64,000 nucleotides of DNA from positions 8,954 to 72,953 of the forward strand of contig DGQA01000010.1 of NCBI GenBank assembly GCA_002390705.1. The letters are read 5' to 3'. The translations under genes were made by a program, and so were the position numbers. The notes under the pieces were generated by a model, which was not told the origin of the DNA, ran no database searches, and saw nothing but the letters and a program-made list of their open reading frames with translations. Of the stretch, positions 17,022 through 25,894 are shown one piece after another. The stretch is from Actinobacteria bacterium UBA4426 (lineage in GTDB: Bacteria; Actinomycetota; Actinomycetes; S36-B12). Each line of letters opens with the position of its first letter. Position 1 is the stretch's first letter.

Positions 17022-18221
17022 TCATTCTCTTAACTGGCAGCTTCCGGTGTCCACAGCGCCATTTCTCGGCGTCCACACGCTTGCAAAACCAATCGCATCC
17101 TGCAACTCCGTGTTGATGAGAGCGTATCCAACATCAGAGTCTGTGTTAGAACCGAATACGAGTCCCAGAACTCGACCGTTGCTGTTCACTAACGGCCCGC
17201 CGCTATTACCGGGCATTACCTTCGATCGAAACGAATAGACCTCGCGTTCAACACCGCTACCACCATAAATATTTTCACCACGTGCACCCAAGATTGAACT
17301 GATTCGAGCAGGAGTTATGGACAGGTCACCGCCACCCGGGAAACCTGCAACTGCAGCGTTCTCACCTGCATCACCAGTCCTTTTTGCAAATAATGCAGTC
17401 CTCGTGCCAGGATCATCAGTTGCGATCACGGCAACATCTTTTTCCGGATCAAAGTAGATAACTTGACCAGAAAGCGAACTGTCCACACCTACGAGGCGAA
17501 CCCGTAGGTCCTGCACCCCCGCCACTACGTGCGCATTAGTCAAGACCCGACCAGTTGCGAAATAGAAACCAGAACCAGAAACACTCTGCTTACATTCTTG
17601 GGCATCGCCGGTGAGTCGAACTGTGAAAGTCTCAACGACGGGGAGCACGTCCGTGGCAATTCCCGGATCAGGTTTTGCCACATTGGCCCCCTGATCTTGA
17701 CCAAAACCGGACACTATTCGAGGGATTCCTGTTTGCCCCACAAGAATGCTGACATTGGCAAAAATAATGCGCGCCCGATTAGGGACAAAGCCATCAAGGG
17801 TCTCGAGAACTTGCGATTGTGACACCTGGCCGGCAATTGAGTTCCCGGGCAAAAACACCAACACGCTAGCAATAACCCAACCCACAAGCGCAAAAGCCAA
17901 CACGTTAAGGGCTGACCCGGCAAATGAATCAACGAACTTCACCGGCCGCCAAGTTAGGTGATCCCGTAGACGCCGGCCCACAAATGACAACAAGATTTGT
18001 CCAAGAATCGCACTGGCAAAAACTGAAATCCCAAGCACGATGACGGACAACGTTTCATCTGAGACAAAGGATTTGATCAGACTCGGCATCCACATCAGGG
18101 CGGCAATCCCTCCACCCAGGAATCCCGTAAAACTAAGAACGCCCGCAACAAATCCTTGACGCCAACCGGCCAAAGCGAAAATTGCCAAGGCTCCAATCAA
18201 AATCCAATCAACCGTATTCAT
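17022..18221 (-). CDS. marP: MarP-type membrane serine protease (CvpA plus trypsin domain)
   Basis: The 399-residue protein has four membrane helices of the CvpA/colicin V production type in the first 160 residues, then a trypsin-like domain outside the membrane. The triad is visible: histidine in LTNAHVVAG near residue 227, aspartate in EKDVAVI near 260, and serine in PGNSGGPL near 339. A cysteine pair (ECKQSVSG and DTGSCQ) could form a stabilising disulfide. M. tuberculosis MarP (Rv3671c) lies in the same place and is needed for acid resistance. It is the last gene of the nth-tlpA-nudL-marP operon, 16 bases after nudL. Confidence 0.92.
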   Translation of the reverse strand: MNTVDWILIGALAIFALAGWRQGFVAGVLSFTGFLGGGIAALMWMPSLIKSFVSDETLSVIVLGISVFASAILGQILLSFVGRRLRDHLTWRPVKFVDSFAGSALNVLAFALVGWVIASVLVFLPGNSIAGQVSQSQVLETLDGFVPNRARIIFANVSILVGQTGIPRIVSGFGQDQGANVAKPDPGIATDVLPVVETFTVRLTGDAQECKQSVSGSGFYFATGRVLTNAHVVAGVQDLRVRLVGVDSSLSGQVIYFDPEKDVAVIATDDPGTRTALFAKRTGDAGENAAVAGFPGGGDLSITPARISSILGARGENIYGGSGVEREVYSFRSKVMPGNSGGPLVNSNGRVLGLVFGSNTDSDVGYALINTELQDAIGFASVWTPRNGAVDTGSCQLRE

Positions 18222-18237
18222 TTTCTCATCCGGTCTG

Positions 18238-18888
18238 TCATAACTCTCTCACCCGATCGCGATCCCAAGGGACGCTCCAACCCGATAATTCACACAAAGT
18301 TGACAGAAGCCCACCCGTGAATCCCCACACCAAAAGATTATTGACTTCAAACGCGTCGCCCACGTAACCGGACGGGTGACGAATCCGGACCCGATTATGG
18401 GGATTGACAAAATCAGCGATCGGAATTCGGTGGACGCTGGCAACCTCTCGGGCATCACGTGGTGCAACGTTACCGGATTCATGCCACCAACCAAGAACAG
18501 GTGACACTACGTAATCACTCACTGGGATCCACAGGTCGGGTAACTGGGCAAACACGGTTACGCCACCGGGATTCACCCCGGTCTCTTCGTGAGCTTCACG
18601 CAGTGCAGCTTCGGAGACAGATTGATCAAAGTCTTCAACCCGTCCACCAGGAAAGGCCGGTTGCCCACTGTGCACACTACTGTCGGTGGCTCGTTCAATA
18701 ATCAGAATGTCTTTGTGCTCGCCAAAAAGAACGAGAACCGCCGAATGGGTCCCCCTCCCCTGCGTGGGAACAAATTGCGTTAAATCTTTGGCCTTCACGC
18801 CATCGACTGCCTGAGCCGTCGGCGCGAGCCAACGTGGCAGGCCTGCGAGTGCATCCTGGAAAACTTCCCCTTGGGTGAGCCAATTCAC
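18238..18888 (-). CDS. nudL: NUDIX hydrolase of the CoA pyrophosphatase (NudL) type
   Basis: This 216-residue protein has the NudL-style Nudix box, which is one residue longer than in MutT: GGRVEDFDQSVSEAAL followed by REAHEETG. Upstream, VLVLFGEHKDILIIERA and the PAFPGG turn fit the CoA pyrophosphatase group (Rv3672c). Such enzymes cut CoA or related dinucleotides. It overlaps tlpA by four bases and leads into marP. Confidence 0.85.
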   Translation of the reverse strand: MNWLTQGEVFQDALAGLPRWLAPTAQAVDGVKAKDLTQFVPTQGRGTHSAVLVLFGEHKDILIIERATDSSVHSGQPAFPGGRVEDFDQSVSEAALREAHEETGVNPGGVTVFAQLPDLWIPVSDYVVSPVLGWWHESGNVAPRDAREVASVHRIPIADFVNPHNRVRIRHPSGYVGDAFEVNNLLVWGFTGGLLSTLCELSGWSVPWDRDRVREL

Positions 18889-19541
18889 GAGGTAACCCCG
18901 AGAAACTGTTTCAGTAAAGTATCGAATGTTTCCCGATCAGGGATCGCTCCATCCCAACGACCAGCGATAATCCCATTGGAAGTAACAAAATAAGTAACTG
19001 GTGGACCCAGAATGGTGAGTGGTGCGCGTGTGTCGCCTACTGGGTCAAAGACCGACGGGTATTTGATATCAAAATCCTGCATCAGTTGAAGTGCTTTCGT
19101 CGGATTGTCTTCAAGATTGATACCAATGAAGTCCACCTGGCCCGTCAATTCTTGCGACATTATTTCCAACAAGGGCAGTTCGGCGATGCATGGTGGACAC
19201 CATGATGCCCAGACGTTGATCACCATGGGCATTCCACGCAATTTGGCAAGTGAAATTTGCGAGCTATCTCCCAAGCAATCAAACACCTGCTCTGGCAGGC
19301 CAGGATTCGCGGTATCAGGATTCGATTCCTGGGTCGGGCACGGATTTAAATTCACTTCCTGCATGAGTGCAAGAAGTTCGGAATCTCGTTCGATTTCCCC
19401 TTGCGTCACCTCACTACTGTCTTGATCAGCACTTGATTGACGAATGAGTTCCCCTGCCGTCTCACTACTTGCACACGCACTGAGCAATATTGCTGCGCAG
19501 ATCAGGACCGCCGACACATTTAATGTTCTGGCAGGCTTCAT
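18885..19541 (-). CDS. TlpA-like thiol-disulfide lipoprotein
   Basis: The protein of 218 residues has a lipoprotein signal with lipobox LLSACASS, a spacer rich in acidic and polar residues, and a thioredoxin fold with active site WASWCPPC. A cis-proline is visible in GPPVTYF. It is expected on the outer face of the membrane as a reductant or oxidant of extracytoplasmic thiols (Rv3673c equivalent). It overlaps nth by four bases upstream and nudL by four bases downstream. The neighbouring MarP has possible disulfides, so a shared role in cell-surface protein folding is reasonable, though inferred. Confidence 0.9.
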   Translation of the reverse strand: MKPARTLNVSAVLICAAILLSACASSETAGELIRQSSADQDSSEVTQGEIERDSELLALMQEVNLNPCPTQESNPDTANPGLPEQVFDCLGDSSQISLAKLRGMPMVINVWASWCPPCIAELPLLEIMSQELTGQVDFIGINLEDNPTKALQLMQDFDIKYPSVFDPVGDTRAPLTILGPPVTYFVTSNGIIAGRWDGAIPDRETFDTLLKQFLGVTS

Positions 19542-20257
19542 GCGCGACCTTGAGATTTGACTAACTTTTCCGCCTCAGCGAAATCCGTTGGCCCTTCACC
19601 AAATGCAGGACACTTTTTTGCGATTGCACACGCACCACAGGCGGGTTTGCGCGCATGACACACGCGGCGCCCATGCCACAGGACAAGGTGTGAGAGATGG
19701 GTCCAGTCTTTTGAAGGGAAAAGTTGCTCGATATCGCGTTCCACTTTAACCGGGTCATTATTGACAGTCCATCCGAATCTGCGGGCTAAGCGCCCAAAAT
19801 GCGTATCGATCGTGATTCCCGGTAGACCAAAAGCATTGCCCATTACGACGAATGCAGTTTTGCGACCCACCCCCGGTAGGGTGACTAGTTCCTCGACCGT
19901 CTTGGGGACAGTGCCACCGAACTCTGAGGCCAGCGTGGCACCCATCCCAACGATCGTCGTCGCCTTATTTCGATAAAAGCCAGTTGGGCGAATTATTTCC
20001 TCGACCTCCTCTTGGCGTGCCGCAGCATAAGCTTCAGCGTCCGGATATTTAGCAAAAAGGATTGGGGTCACTGCGTTTACTCTTCGGTCCGTGCACTGAG
20101 CGCTGAGAATCGTTGCGACCAGAAGTTCCAGCGGCGAGGTGAAATCAAGTTCCGGTCCGGCATCCGGATAGGTCGTGGCCAATTCCCTGAAAATCCACCG
20201 AGCGTCTTTAATTTGTGCGGCACCGGGTGTTTTGGGGGTCTTCCTGGGAGGGGGCAC
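19538..20257 (-). CDS. nth: Endonuclease III
   Basis: This 239-residue base-excision-repair glycosylase/AP lyase removes oxidised pyrimidines. The helix-hairpin-helix LPGVGRKTAFVV contains the catalytic lysine, DTHFGRLARRFGW contains the catalytic aspartate, and CHARKPACGACAIAKKC carries the 4Fe-4S cysteines. It is the first gene of an operon with tlpA, nudL and marP. It starts with GTG 20257, six bases after TAATCT; the run of G in between lies too close to the start to act as a normal Shine-Dalgarno. Confidence 0.95.
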   Translation of the reverse strand: MPPPRKTPKTPGAAQIKDARWIFRELATTYPDAGPELDFTSPLELLVATILSAQCTDRRVNAVTPILFAKYPDAEAYAAARQEEVEEIIRPTGFYRNKATTIVGMGATLASEFGGTVPKTVEELVTLPGVGRKTAFVVMGNAFGLPGITIDTHFGRLARRFGWTVNNDPVKVERDIEQLFPSKDWTHLSHLVLWHGRRVCHARKPACGACAIAKKCPAFGEGPTDFAEAEKLVKSQGRA

Positions 20258-20263
20258 CCCCCT

Positions 20264-20269
20264 AGATTA
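20264..20269 (-). promoter_or_regulatory. Leaderless -10 element of the nth operon
   Basis: On the minus strand TAATCT is followed by six bases and GTG 20257. Confidence 0.5.
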
Positions 20270-20389
20270 AGTCCCATGCGGCCCGATCAAACCCCCCGAC
20301 CTGCCCCATAGTCCAGCGAGATCCAATATGGTGGGGCTAGCAAGGGTAAAAAGTTCTGTAACTCAATTTTTTTGGCGAAAGGTGTGTCC

Positions 20390-21064
20390 ATGGACCCGGT
20401 CCTACACCAAACACCACTGTTTGCTTCGCTGGATCAGGAGGGTGCCTCAGCTTTGCGGGGATTACTCATCGACCAAGTGGTCAGTAAAGGCGAAGTACTC
20501 TTTTACGAAGGTGAGTCAGGGGAGGACCTCTTCCTGATTCTTGAAGGTAAAATCAAACTCGTTCATGCAGCAACAGATGGACGCGAGTCACTCGTGGCAG
20601 TTCTCGGCCCGGGAGAAATGTTCGGCGAACTGAGTCTTTTTGATCCAGGTCCACGCACCTCAACCGCAAAAGCGCTCACCAAAACCCATGCCTTGCGTCT
20701 GTCTAACGCGCAACTGATGCCGTGGCTTGCCGGTAGACCAGAAGTCGCCGCATCCCTCCTTCAAGCACTCGCCCGCAGGCTTCGACGTACCAATGAAGCG
20801 ATGGCGGACCTCGTATTTAGTGACGTTCCCGGACGCGTCGCAAAAGCCCTCATGGAACTTGGTGAGAAGTTTGGAGCCCTGACGCCTAACGGCCTTCTGG
20901 TCACCCATGACATGACCCAAGAGGAGTTAGCGCAACTTGTTGGTGCCTCTCGTGAGACAGTCAATAAAGCTCTTGCCGATTTCGCTCAGCGCGGTTGGAT
21001 CACTTTGGAGTCGCGCCAAGTGTTGATCCTTGATGTTGACAGGCTCGGTAAACGCGCCCACTAA
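20390..21064 (+). CDS. crp: Crp-family cAMP-responsive regulator
   Basis: The 224-residue protein is the same length as M. tuberculosis CRP (Rv3676) and closely resembles it. The cyclic-nucleotide domain contains MFGELSLFDPGPRTSTA, the linker DVPGRVAKALMEL, and the winged helix EELAQLVGASRETVNKAL. It should control genes of carbon and energy use as a dimer. The ATG at 20390 is preceded by GAAAGG at a good distance; the upstream ATG 20372 is not needed. Its stop overlaps that of the convergent MBL gene. I found no convincing CRP site upstream of it. Confidence 0.95.
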   Translation: MDPVLHQTPLFASLDQEGASALRGLLIDQVVSKGEVLFYEGESGEDLFLILEGKIKLVHAATDGRESLVAVLGPGEMFGELSLFDPGPRTSTAKALTKTHALRLSNAQLMPWLAGRPEVAASLLQALARRLRRTNEAMADLVFSDVPGRVAKALMELGEKFGALTPNGLLVTHDMTQEELAQLVGASRETVNKALADFAQRGWITLESRQVLILDVDRLGKRAH

Positions 21065-21828
21065 CTATACGGTTCATTGTGCAAATAATGAAGTTGAGCC
21101 GCGACCGTTAATTCAGCAGCAATCCGAACTTCCGGTTTCACATCTGAGTAAACAGCATTCGTAATGGCTTCAACCGAGTTGTCTCCTAACTTCATTGCCT
21201 CACGAATCTGTTCCAATCTTTGGAGCCGATGTTTTTCATAAAAATCAATCAGCGCGACCGGTGTATCAGAAATTGGTCCGTGCCCCGGCAACAATGTGTT
21301 GATCCCTTGCTCGTTGCAGTGATCGCGCAGTAGTCGAAGTGAGTCAAAATATTCACTAAGGATGCCGTCCGGATGAGCGACCAGAGTCGTGCCACGACCC
21401 AAAATAGTGTCCCCACTGAGTAGGTACCGACCCGTTGGCGAACTCGCCGTAATGCTGATGCTGTCAGAACTGTGGCCTGGGGTGCGATGCATGCGCAACT
21501 CCACACTCCCAAGATCCAGACCGTCAATTTCCCGACTTGAAATCACCGGCGCTCCGACCAGTTCAGATAGATCCGGGGCCCCCTCGGAATGATCAATGTG
21601 TGCATGGGTGAGAACAATGGCGGCAATTGGGCCCTGCGCTAATTGCGAGACTCGTTCCAGATGTGACGCTTGTGCTGGTCCTGGATCAATAACTACCGCC
21701 CTGCCGCCAACTTCACCGATGAGATAAGTATTTGTCCCTTCTAACGTCCACGGGGAAGGGTTAGGTGCGAGCACACAGCGAACATCAGCTGCTATCAATC
21801 CGCCCGTCCACTCTTGTTGGCTATTCAT
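21061..21828 (-). CDS. MBL-fold metallo-hydrolase (Rv3677c-like)
   Basis: The protein of 255 residues has the metallo-beta-lactamase fold with the metal motif THAHIDHSEG, a later histidine in HRTPGHSSDS, aspartate in LLSGDTIL, and histidine in LLPGHGPI. It belongs to the LACTB2-like group with a short C-terminal helical domain. The substrate is unknown; relatives cut RNA or thioesters. The start at 21828 overlaps the upstream nudix gene by eight bases; the longer frame to 21882 is contained in that gene. It is last in the operon ridA-nudix-MBL. Confidence 0.88.
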   Translation of the reverse strand: MNSQQEWTGGLIAADVRCVLAPNPSPWTLEGTNTYLIGEVGGRAVVIDPGPAQASHLERVSQLAQGPIAAIVLTHAHIDHSEGAPDLSELVGAPVISSREIDGLDLGSVELRMHRTPGHSSDSISITASSPTGRYLLSGDTILGRGTTLVAHPDGILSEYFDSLRLLRDHCNEQGINTLLPGHGPISDTPVALIDFYEKHRLQRLEQIREAMKLGDNSVEAITNAVYSDVKPEVRIAAELTVAAQLHYLHNEPYS

Positions 21829-22510
21829 TGCTGCCCGTTGTTTCTTGTTTTGCCCGGCCGACATTGACCGCGAGCACCTCACCCGTGTGTCCGTTTACTA
21901 AGTCCCAGCGGATATCACCAGATGCTTGCCATGTGGGTCGAGGAAGTCTGGGTGAAATATCCCGCTCGCTGGCAAACTTCCGCAACTGATCAATGTCTTT
22001 GCTCAGATTCAATTCGGCCAGGGCAATCTGTGTGGGGCGAAGCATGGACAGAGAACCATCAATTGATCGAGTATGCGCCTCTGCGGGGGTAAGCCACAGC
22101 AACGTGTCGGCCTCTGTGGTCACCAAGTTGCCTTCAACCTGTTGGTCAACAATTGCGAGATAAAAATGCACATCGTAACGCATTGGTTCAACTTCTGGAG
22201 TAATCCAATGGTCGAGGGCGATGAGCCCACTCAACTCAAGATCAACCTCTTCGCCCACCTCACGAATGGCGCAGGCAAGGAAGGGATCGGGGAATTCATA
22301 GTCTTTGATGTCAACCCGCCCCCCTGGAAATACGGCCATGCGTGGCGCGAACGCCATGGTGGCACTGCGCTGCATGAGTAACACTTCAAAACCCACTTCT
22401 GCAGGTCGCGTTATCACAACCGTGGCTGCCGGCTCTGGCACCGGGATGCTCCATCGGCCGTCGCCACGAGCAACGGACTCAATCCTTTCGGCCAGTGGCA
22501 TTAACTCCAC
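21821..22510 (-). CDS. NUDIX hydrolase, NUDT7/19-like
   Basis: This protein of 229 residues has a loose Nudix box: FPGGRVDIKDYEF and, after a short insertion, AIREVGEEVDLEL. The insertion and the LMQRSATMAFAPRMAVFPGG lead-in fit the NUDT7/NUDT19-like group seen in actinobacteria beside ridA. It probably hydrolyses a nucleoside diphosphate linked compound such as an acyl-CoA. Only three bases separate it from ridA upstream, and it overlaps the MBL gene downstream. Confidence 0.82.
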   Translation of the reverse strand: MELMPLAERIESVARGDGRWSIPVPEPAATVVITRPAEVGFEVLLMQRSATMAFAPRMAVFPGGRVDIKDYEFPDPFLACAIREVGEEVDLELSGLIALDHWITPEVEPMRYDVHFYLAIVDQQVEGNLVTTEADTLLWLTPAEAHTRSIDGSLSMLRPTQIALAELNLSKDIDQLRKFASERDISPRLPRPTWQASGDIRWDLVNGHTGEVLAVNVGRAKQETTGSNE

Positions 22511-22513
22511 GCG

Positions 22514-22969
22514 CTACTTGAACTCAACAATCATGTCAATTTCGACGGGGGCTCCCAGCGGAAGTTGAGCAACACCCACTGCTGAGCGTGAATGAGCCCC
22601 GCCAAAAGCGGCACCCAGCAAATTACTTGCACCGTTAATGACCGCGGGTTGGGAAGTGAATTCTGGTGATGACGCAACAAACCCAGTCACGCGGACTACC
22701 TGAACTACGCGATCCAGATCACCGATCACACTTTTCACAGCAGCGATCGCATTCAGCCCACAAATCTGAGCAAGTGACACGCCTTCATCGACTTCAATCT
22801 CGGAGCCGAGCCGCCCAGTTGCCTGGAGTGCTCCGGAGATAAACGGCAGTTGTCCTGATGTGTATACACACGAGCCACTGATCACTGCGGGCACATAAGA
22901 GGCGAGCGGGGCTGTGACTTCAGGCACACTCAGTCCAAGTTCGGCGAGACGGTCTTCAACTGCAGACAT
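22514..22969 (-). CDS. RidA-family deaminase
   Basis: The 151-residue protein belongs to the RidA/YjgF family, which deaminates reactive enamines and imines from amino acid metabolism. The N-terminal YVPAVISGSCVYTSGQLPF block and the late FGGAHSRSAVGVAQLPLGAPVE block are typical; the arginine in HSRSAVG corresponds to the substrate-carboxylate arginine. The ATG is preceded by AAGGGG. It is the Rv3678c equivalent and heads the operon with a nudix gene and an MBL gene. It lies 11 bases after the small DUF4177 gene. Confidence 0.9.
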   Translation of the reverse strand: MSAVEDRLAELGLSVPEVTAPLASYVPAVISGSCVYTSGQLPFISGALQATGRLGSEIEVDEGVSLAQICGLNAIAAVKSVIGDLDRVVQVVRVTGFVASSPEFTSQPAVINGASNLLGAAFGGAHSRSAVGVAQLPLGAPVEIDMIVEFK

Positions 22970-22980
22970 GTGTTGACCCC

Positions 22981-23136
22981 TTAGCTTCTCGGGCGTTTAA
23001 GATAAGCGACCATGTTGTCGGGGTTTGGTCCTGGCACAACTTGAACCAATTCCCAACCATCTTCTCCCCAAGTGTCCAGAATTTGCTTGGTTGCGTGAAC
23101 CAATAGCGGCACGGTGGCATATTCCCAGTTTGTCAT
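22981..23136 (-). CDS. DUF4177 small protein
   Basis: This protein of 51 residues begins MTNWEYATVPLL and contains WGEDGWELVQVVPG, the core of DUF4177, a small beta-rich domain of unknown function. A gene of this kind often precedes ridA in actinobacteria. The start at 23136 is supported by a TACGCT six bases upstream; the longer frame to 23199 overlaps the divergent ATPase promoter. It is probably the first gene of the ridA transcript. Confidence 0.8.
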   Translation of the reverse strand: MTNWEYATVPLLVHATKQILDTWGEDGWELVQVVPGPNPDNMVAYLKRPRS

Positions 23137-23142
23137 GGCGCG

Positions 23143-23148
23143 AGCGTA
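23143..23148 (-). promoter_or_regulatory. Leaderless -10 element of the DUF4177-ridA transcript
   Basis: On the minus strand TACGCT is followed by six bases and ATG 23136. It stands back to back with the -10 of the divergent ATPase gene, 22 bases away. Confidence 0.5.
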
Positions 23149-23164
23149 ACGTGGACAGAGTGAG

Positions 23165-23170
23165 TAAAGT
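23165..23170 (+). promoter_or_regulatory. Leaderless -10 element of the first ArsA-type gene
   Basis: TAAAGT is followed by six bases and GTG 23177. Confidence 0.55.
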
Positions 23171-23176
23171 GCACTA

Positions 23177-24166
23177 GTGCAATATTGGTCCGAAGTCACA
23201 CTTCATGTTGTATCCGGCAAGGGCGGAACTGGGAAGACCACAATCGCCGCAGCTCTCGCCATTGCACTCGCCAAAGGTGGGCATCGAACCCTACTCATGG
23301 AAGTTGAAGGTCGGCAGGGAATTGCCCAACTTTTTGACACCCCTCCATTACCCTATGAAGAACGCAAGATCGCAGTAGCGGCTGGTGGAGGTGAAGTGTG
23401 GGCACTTGCCGTAGACACCGAGGATGCACTCCTTGATTACCTCGAAATGTTTTACAAACTTCGTCGTGCCGGATCAGCACTGAGCAAAATGGGTGCAGTG
23501 GATTTTGCCACAACAATTGCGCCAGGATTGCGGGATGTTCTGCTGACCGGCAAGGCTTGTGAAGTTGTCAAGCGTAAAGAAAAAAAGCAAGACAATGCCT
23601 ACGACTTTGTAATTCTTGATGCTCCGCCCACCGGGCGCATCGCTCGATTCTTGAATGTCAACTCTGAAGTGTCTGGCCTTGCCAAGGTGGGACCCATCAA
23701 GTCGCATGCAGATTCTGTGATGAGCGTGATCGCATCAGAGCAGACAACTATTCACCTCGTGACCCTCCTGGAAGAGATGCCGGTCCAGGAAACTCTCGAT
23801 GGAGTGACCGAACTTGAACAGGCAGGCCTTCCTGTCGGCGGGATCTTTGTCAACATGACCAGACCACCCCAACTCAATGCCCAGCAGCGCGCATTCGCTA
23901 TCTCAGGCCAACTTTCCGCAGCTGAAATTGACACTCAAATCCTGAGATCGGGTCTCGCTCCCAATAGGAAATTAGTTGACGCCCTGCTGGCCGAAGCAAG
24001 TGATCATGCCGAGCGGGTTGATTTAGAAGTCAATGAATTGCAACGCTTAACCGAGCAGGAACTTCCACTCTTTGTTCTCCCTCTACTTCCTAGTGGAATA
24101 GATTTGGGGGCACTCTATGAACTTGCCGCAATTATGACCGCCCACGGAATCGGCGAGGGGCAATAG
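23177..24166 (+). CDS. ArsA/Get3-type ATPase, first subunit (Rv3679-like)
   Basis: The 329-residue protein has the deviant Walker A GKGGTGKT shared by Get3, ArsA and MinD, and a Walker B-like LDAPPTGR. In the switch region, where Get3 proteins have a DPAH-type aspartate, this protein reads MEVEGRQG, so the hydrolytic aspartate seems absent. Its partner 24168-25295 keeps it. M. tuberculosis Rv3679 and Rv3680 lie in the same order and are reported as a pair of anion-transporter-like ATPases. They probably work as a heterodimer in the cytoplasm. The cargo is unknown. The gene starts with GTG and is one base from its partner. Confidence 0.88.
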   Translation: MQYWSEVTLHVVSGKGGTGKTTIAAALAIALAKGGHRTLLMEVEGRQGIAQLFDTPPLPYEERKIAVAAGGGEVWALAVDTEDALLDYLEMFYKLRRAGSALSKMGAVDFATTIAPGLRDVLLTGKACEVVKRKEKKQDNAYDFVILDAPPTGRIARFLNVNSEVSGLAKVGPIKSHADSVMSVIASEQTTIHLVTLLEEMPVQETLDGVTELEQAGLPVGGIFVNMTRPPQLNAQQRAFAISGQLSAAEIDTQILRSGLAPNRKLVDALLAEASDHAERVDLEVNELQRLTEQELPLFVLPLLPSGIDLGALYELAAIMTAHGIGEGQ

Positions 24167-24167
24167 C

Positions 24168-25295
24168 GTGACGTTGGATATCGATGCAATTCTTACCGAC
24201 CCCACCAAGCACATAATTGTCTGCACTGGAGCTGGTGGGGTGGGGAAAACTACTACGGCTGCCGCCTTGGGGCTTCGCGCAGCGGAACTCGGTCGGAATG
24301 TATGTGTACTCACAATTGACCCTGCCCGCCGGCTGGCACAAGCGATGGGATTGACGGAATTAGATAACACGCCGAGACCTGTTCCTGGGATTTCCAATGG
24401 CTCATTAAGCGCAATGATGCTTGATATGAAGCGCACCTTTGACGAGGTTGTCCAGTCTCACAGCGACCCTGGACGAGCTCAACAAATTTTGAGCAATCCC
24501 TTTTATCAAGCTCTCTCTTCGTCCTTCGCTGGAACCCAGGAATACATGGCCATGGAGAAACTAGGGCAATTACGTGCTGACGACTCACAGTGGGATTTGG
24601 TCGTCGTTGACACGCCGCCCAGTCGAAATGCGCTCGATTTCCTTGATGCCCCCGCCCGTCTTGGATCATTTCTTGATGGGCGGTTCATTCGAATCCTGAC
24701 CGCACCTGCACGAGGTGCCGGCCGTGGTATTGGTCGGATCGCAGCCCTTGGCTTCGGAATATTTACCAATGTTTTGAGCAAACTCTTGGGTACTCAAGTA
24801 CTCGCTGATGTCGGGAATTTCGTAGCAGCAATTGATACAACCTTCGGAGGCTTCCGTGAGCGAGCTGATGCAACTTACGCGCTCCTCAAAGACTCGGGGA
24901 CTGCATTTATTGTGGTGGCGGTTCCCGAGCGTGACGCGCTCCGCGAAGCTGCATACTTTGTGGAGCGACTCAATCAAGACGAGATGCCACTTGGTGGGCT
25001 GATCCTGAATCGAGTGCAGGAAGTACCGGAAACTGGACTTACCCAAGATCAAGTGTTGGCTGCGGCCCAAAAACTTTCGGCAGACACCACGGGCGCTCTC
25101 ACTGCTGCATTACTGGGATTGCATGCGGAGCGGATGGAAATCAAAGGTCGGCAAAAGCACCTTGCCTCACGCTTTACTGCGGCGCATCCGAGTGTTCCCG
25201 CCCAACCAGTTCCCGCAATGACTAAAGATGTTCACGATTTAGAGGGCCTGCGTGAGATAGGCGCCGCCCTCGCCAATCAAGAAATTACCTGGTGA
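24168..25295 (+). CDS. ArsA/Get3-type ATPase, second subunit (Rv3680-like)
   Basis: This protein of 375 residues has the Walker A CTGAGGVGKTT, switch region LTIDPARRLAQ with the expected aspartate, and the Walker B-like VVDTPPSRNALDF. A helical insertion rich in hydrophobic residues (IRILTAPARGAGRGIGRIAALGF region) could form the client groove. It is likely the catalytically complete half of a heterodimer with the upstream protein. There is no arsenite efflux gene next to it, so arsenic transport is unlikely. Its TGA directly abuts the stop of the convergent whiB gene with no base between. Confidence 0.88.
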   Translation: MTLDIDAILTDPTKHIIVCTGAGGVGKTTTAAALGLRAAELGRNVCVLTIDPARRLAQAMGLTELDNTPRPVPGISNGSLSAMMLDMKRTFDEVVQSHSDPGRAQQILSNPFYQALSSSFAGTQEYMAMEKLGQLRADDSQWDLVVVDTPPSRNALDFLDAPARLGSFLDGRFIRILTAPARGAGRGIGRIAALGFGIFTNVLSKLLGTQVLADVGNFVAAIDTTFGGFRERADATYALLKDSGTAFIVVAVPERDALREAAYFVERLNQDEMPLGGLILNRVQEVPETGLTQDQVLAAAQKLSADTTGALTAALLGLHAERMEIKGRQKHLASRFTAAHPSVPAQPVPAMTKDVHDLEGLREIGAALANQEITW

Positions 25296-25607
25296 TTACG
25301 AGGCGCGATCAGTCGCACTCAGAAAAGATTGGCGTTCGTACTCGTTTTGAGCACTCATAAGTAGTTCCCGCCAAGAACCAACATTGGGCCGGCGGCGCAG
25401 TAGTGCACGGCGCTCCCGCTCGGTCATTCCGCCCCAGACGCCAAATTCAACCCGGTTGTCCAGTGCGTCAGACAGGCATTCGGTGCGCACATCGCACCCA
25501 AGACAAATCGCCTTCACTCTATTTTGTGCCGCACCCTGAACAAAAAGTGTGTCCGGATCTGTATCGCGGCACGCGGCTTGGGTGGCCCATTCGGTTGCTG
25601 TCGACAT
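25296..25607 (-). CDS. whiB: WhiB-family iron-sulfur regulator (WhiB4-like)
   Basis: The 103-residue protein has the four cysteines of the WhiB cluster (AACRD, then AICLGCDVRTEC), followed by the GVWGG turn and the basic end ERERRALLRRRP that contacts DNA. By position between the ATPase pair and the PBP gene it corresponds to WhiB4 (Rv3681c), a redox-sensing regulator. GAGGAG lies 12 to 15 bases before the ATG. It probably senses oxygen or nitric oxide through a 4Fe-4S cluster and binds the sigma factor. Confidence 0.92.
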   Translation of the reverse strand: MSTATEWATQAACRDTDPDTLFVQGAAQNRVKAICLGCDVRTECLSDALDNRVEFGVWGGMTERERRALLRRRPNVGSWRELLMSAQNEYERQSFLSATDRAS

Positions 25608-25894
25608 ATAACTGCACGCTCCTCAGTTAGCTGCCCTATGGGTTACCCCCGGGCATATCCGCAAGTCACTTCTTGTACGAGCCAAACTATGCTCCGCCGG
25701 GACCCTCTAGTCAATAGTTTTTTATTTTGGGAAATTTTGCACAAGCGCTTCGCGCAATGGACACCCATTTCTACATAAAGCAACCAATATCTGCACATAT
25801 TTTTTATCAAAATCTTTCCCTGCAGTTCGGAAAGTTGGCCCATTTCAAGGATGCCTTTGGAATTCGGGAACGAGGAACGTACCCTTGTCGTCTG

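Noticed and set aside
20229..20264. G- and C-rich inverted pairing at the start of nth as a possible regulatory hairpin
   Set aside because: The pairing overlaps coding sequence and simply reflects runs of G and C in the first codons.
25727..25894. A TTG start at 25727 for the PBP with TAGTTT six bases upstream
   Set aside because: The extra 56 residues do not look like a PBP N terminus and lie before the natural signal anchor; the motif here is probably chance in AT-rich sequence.
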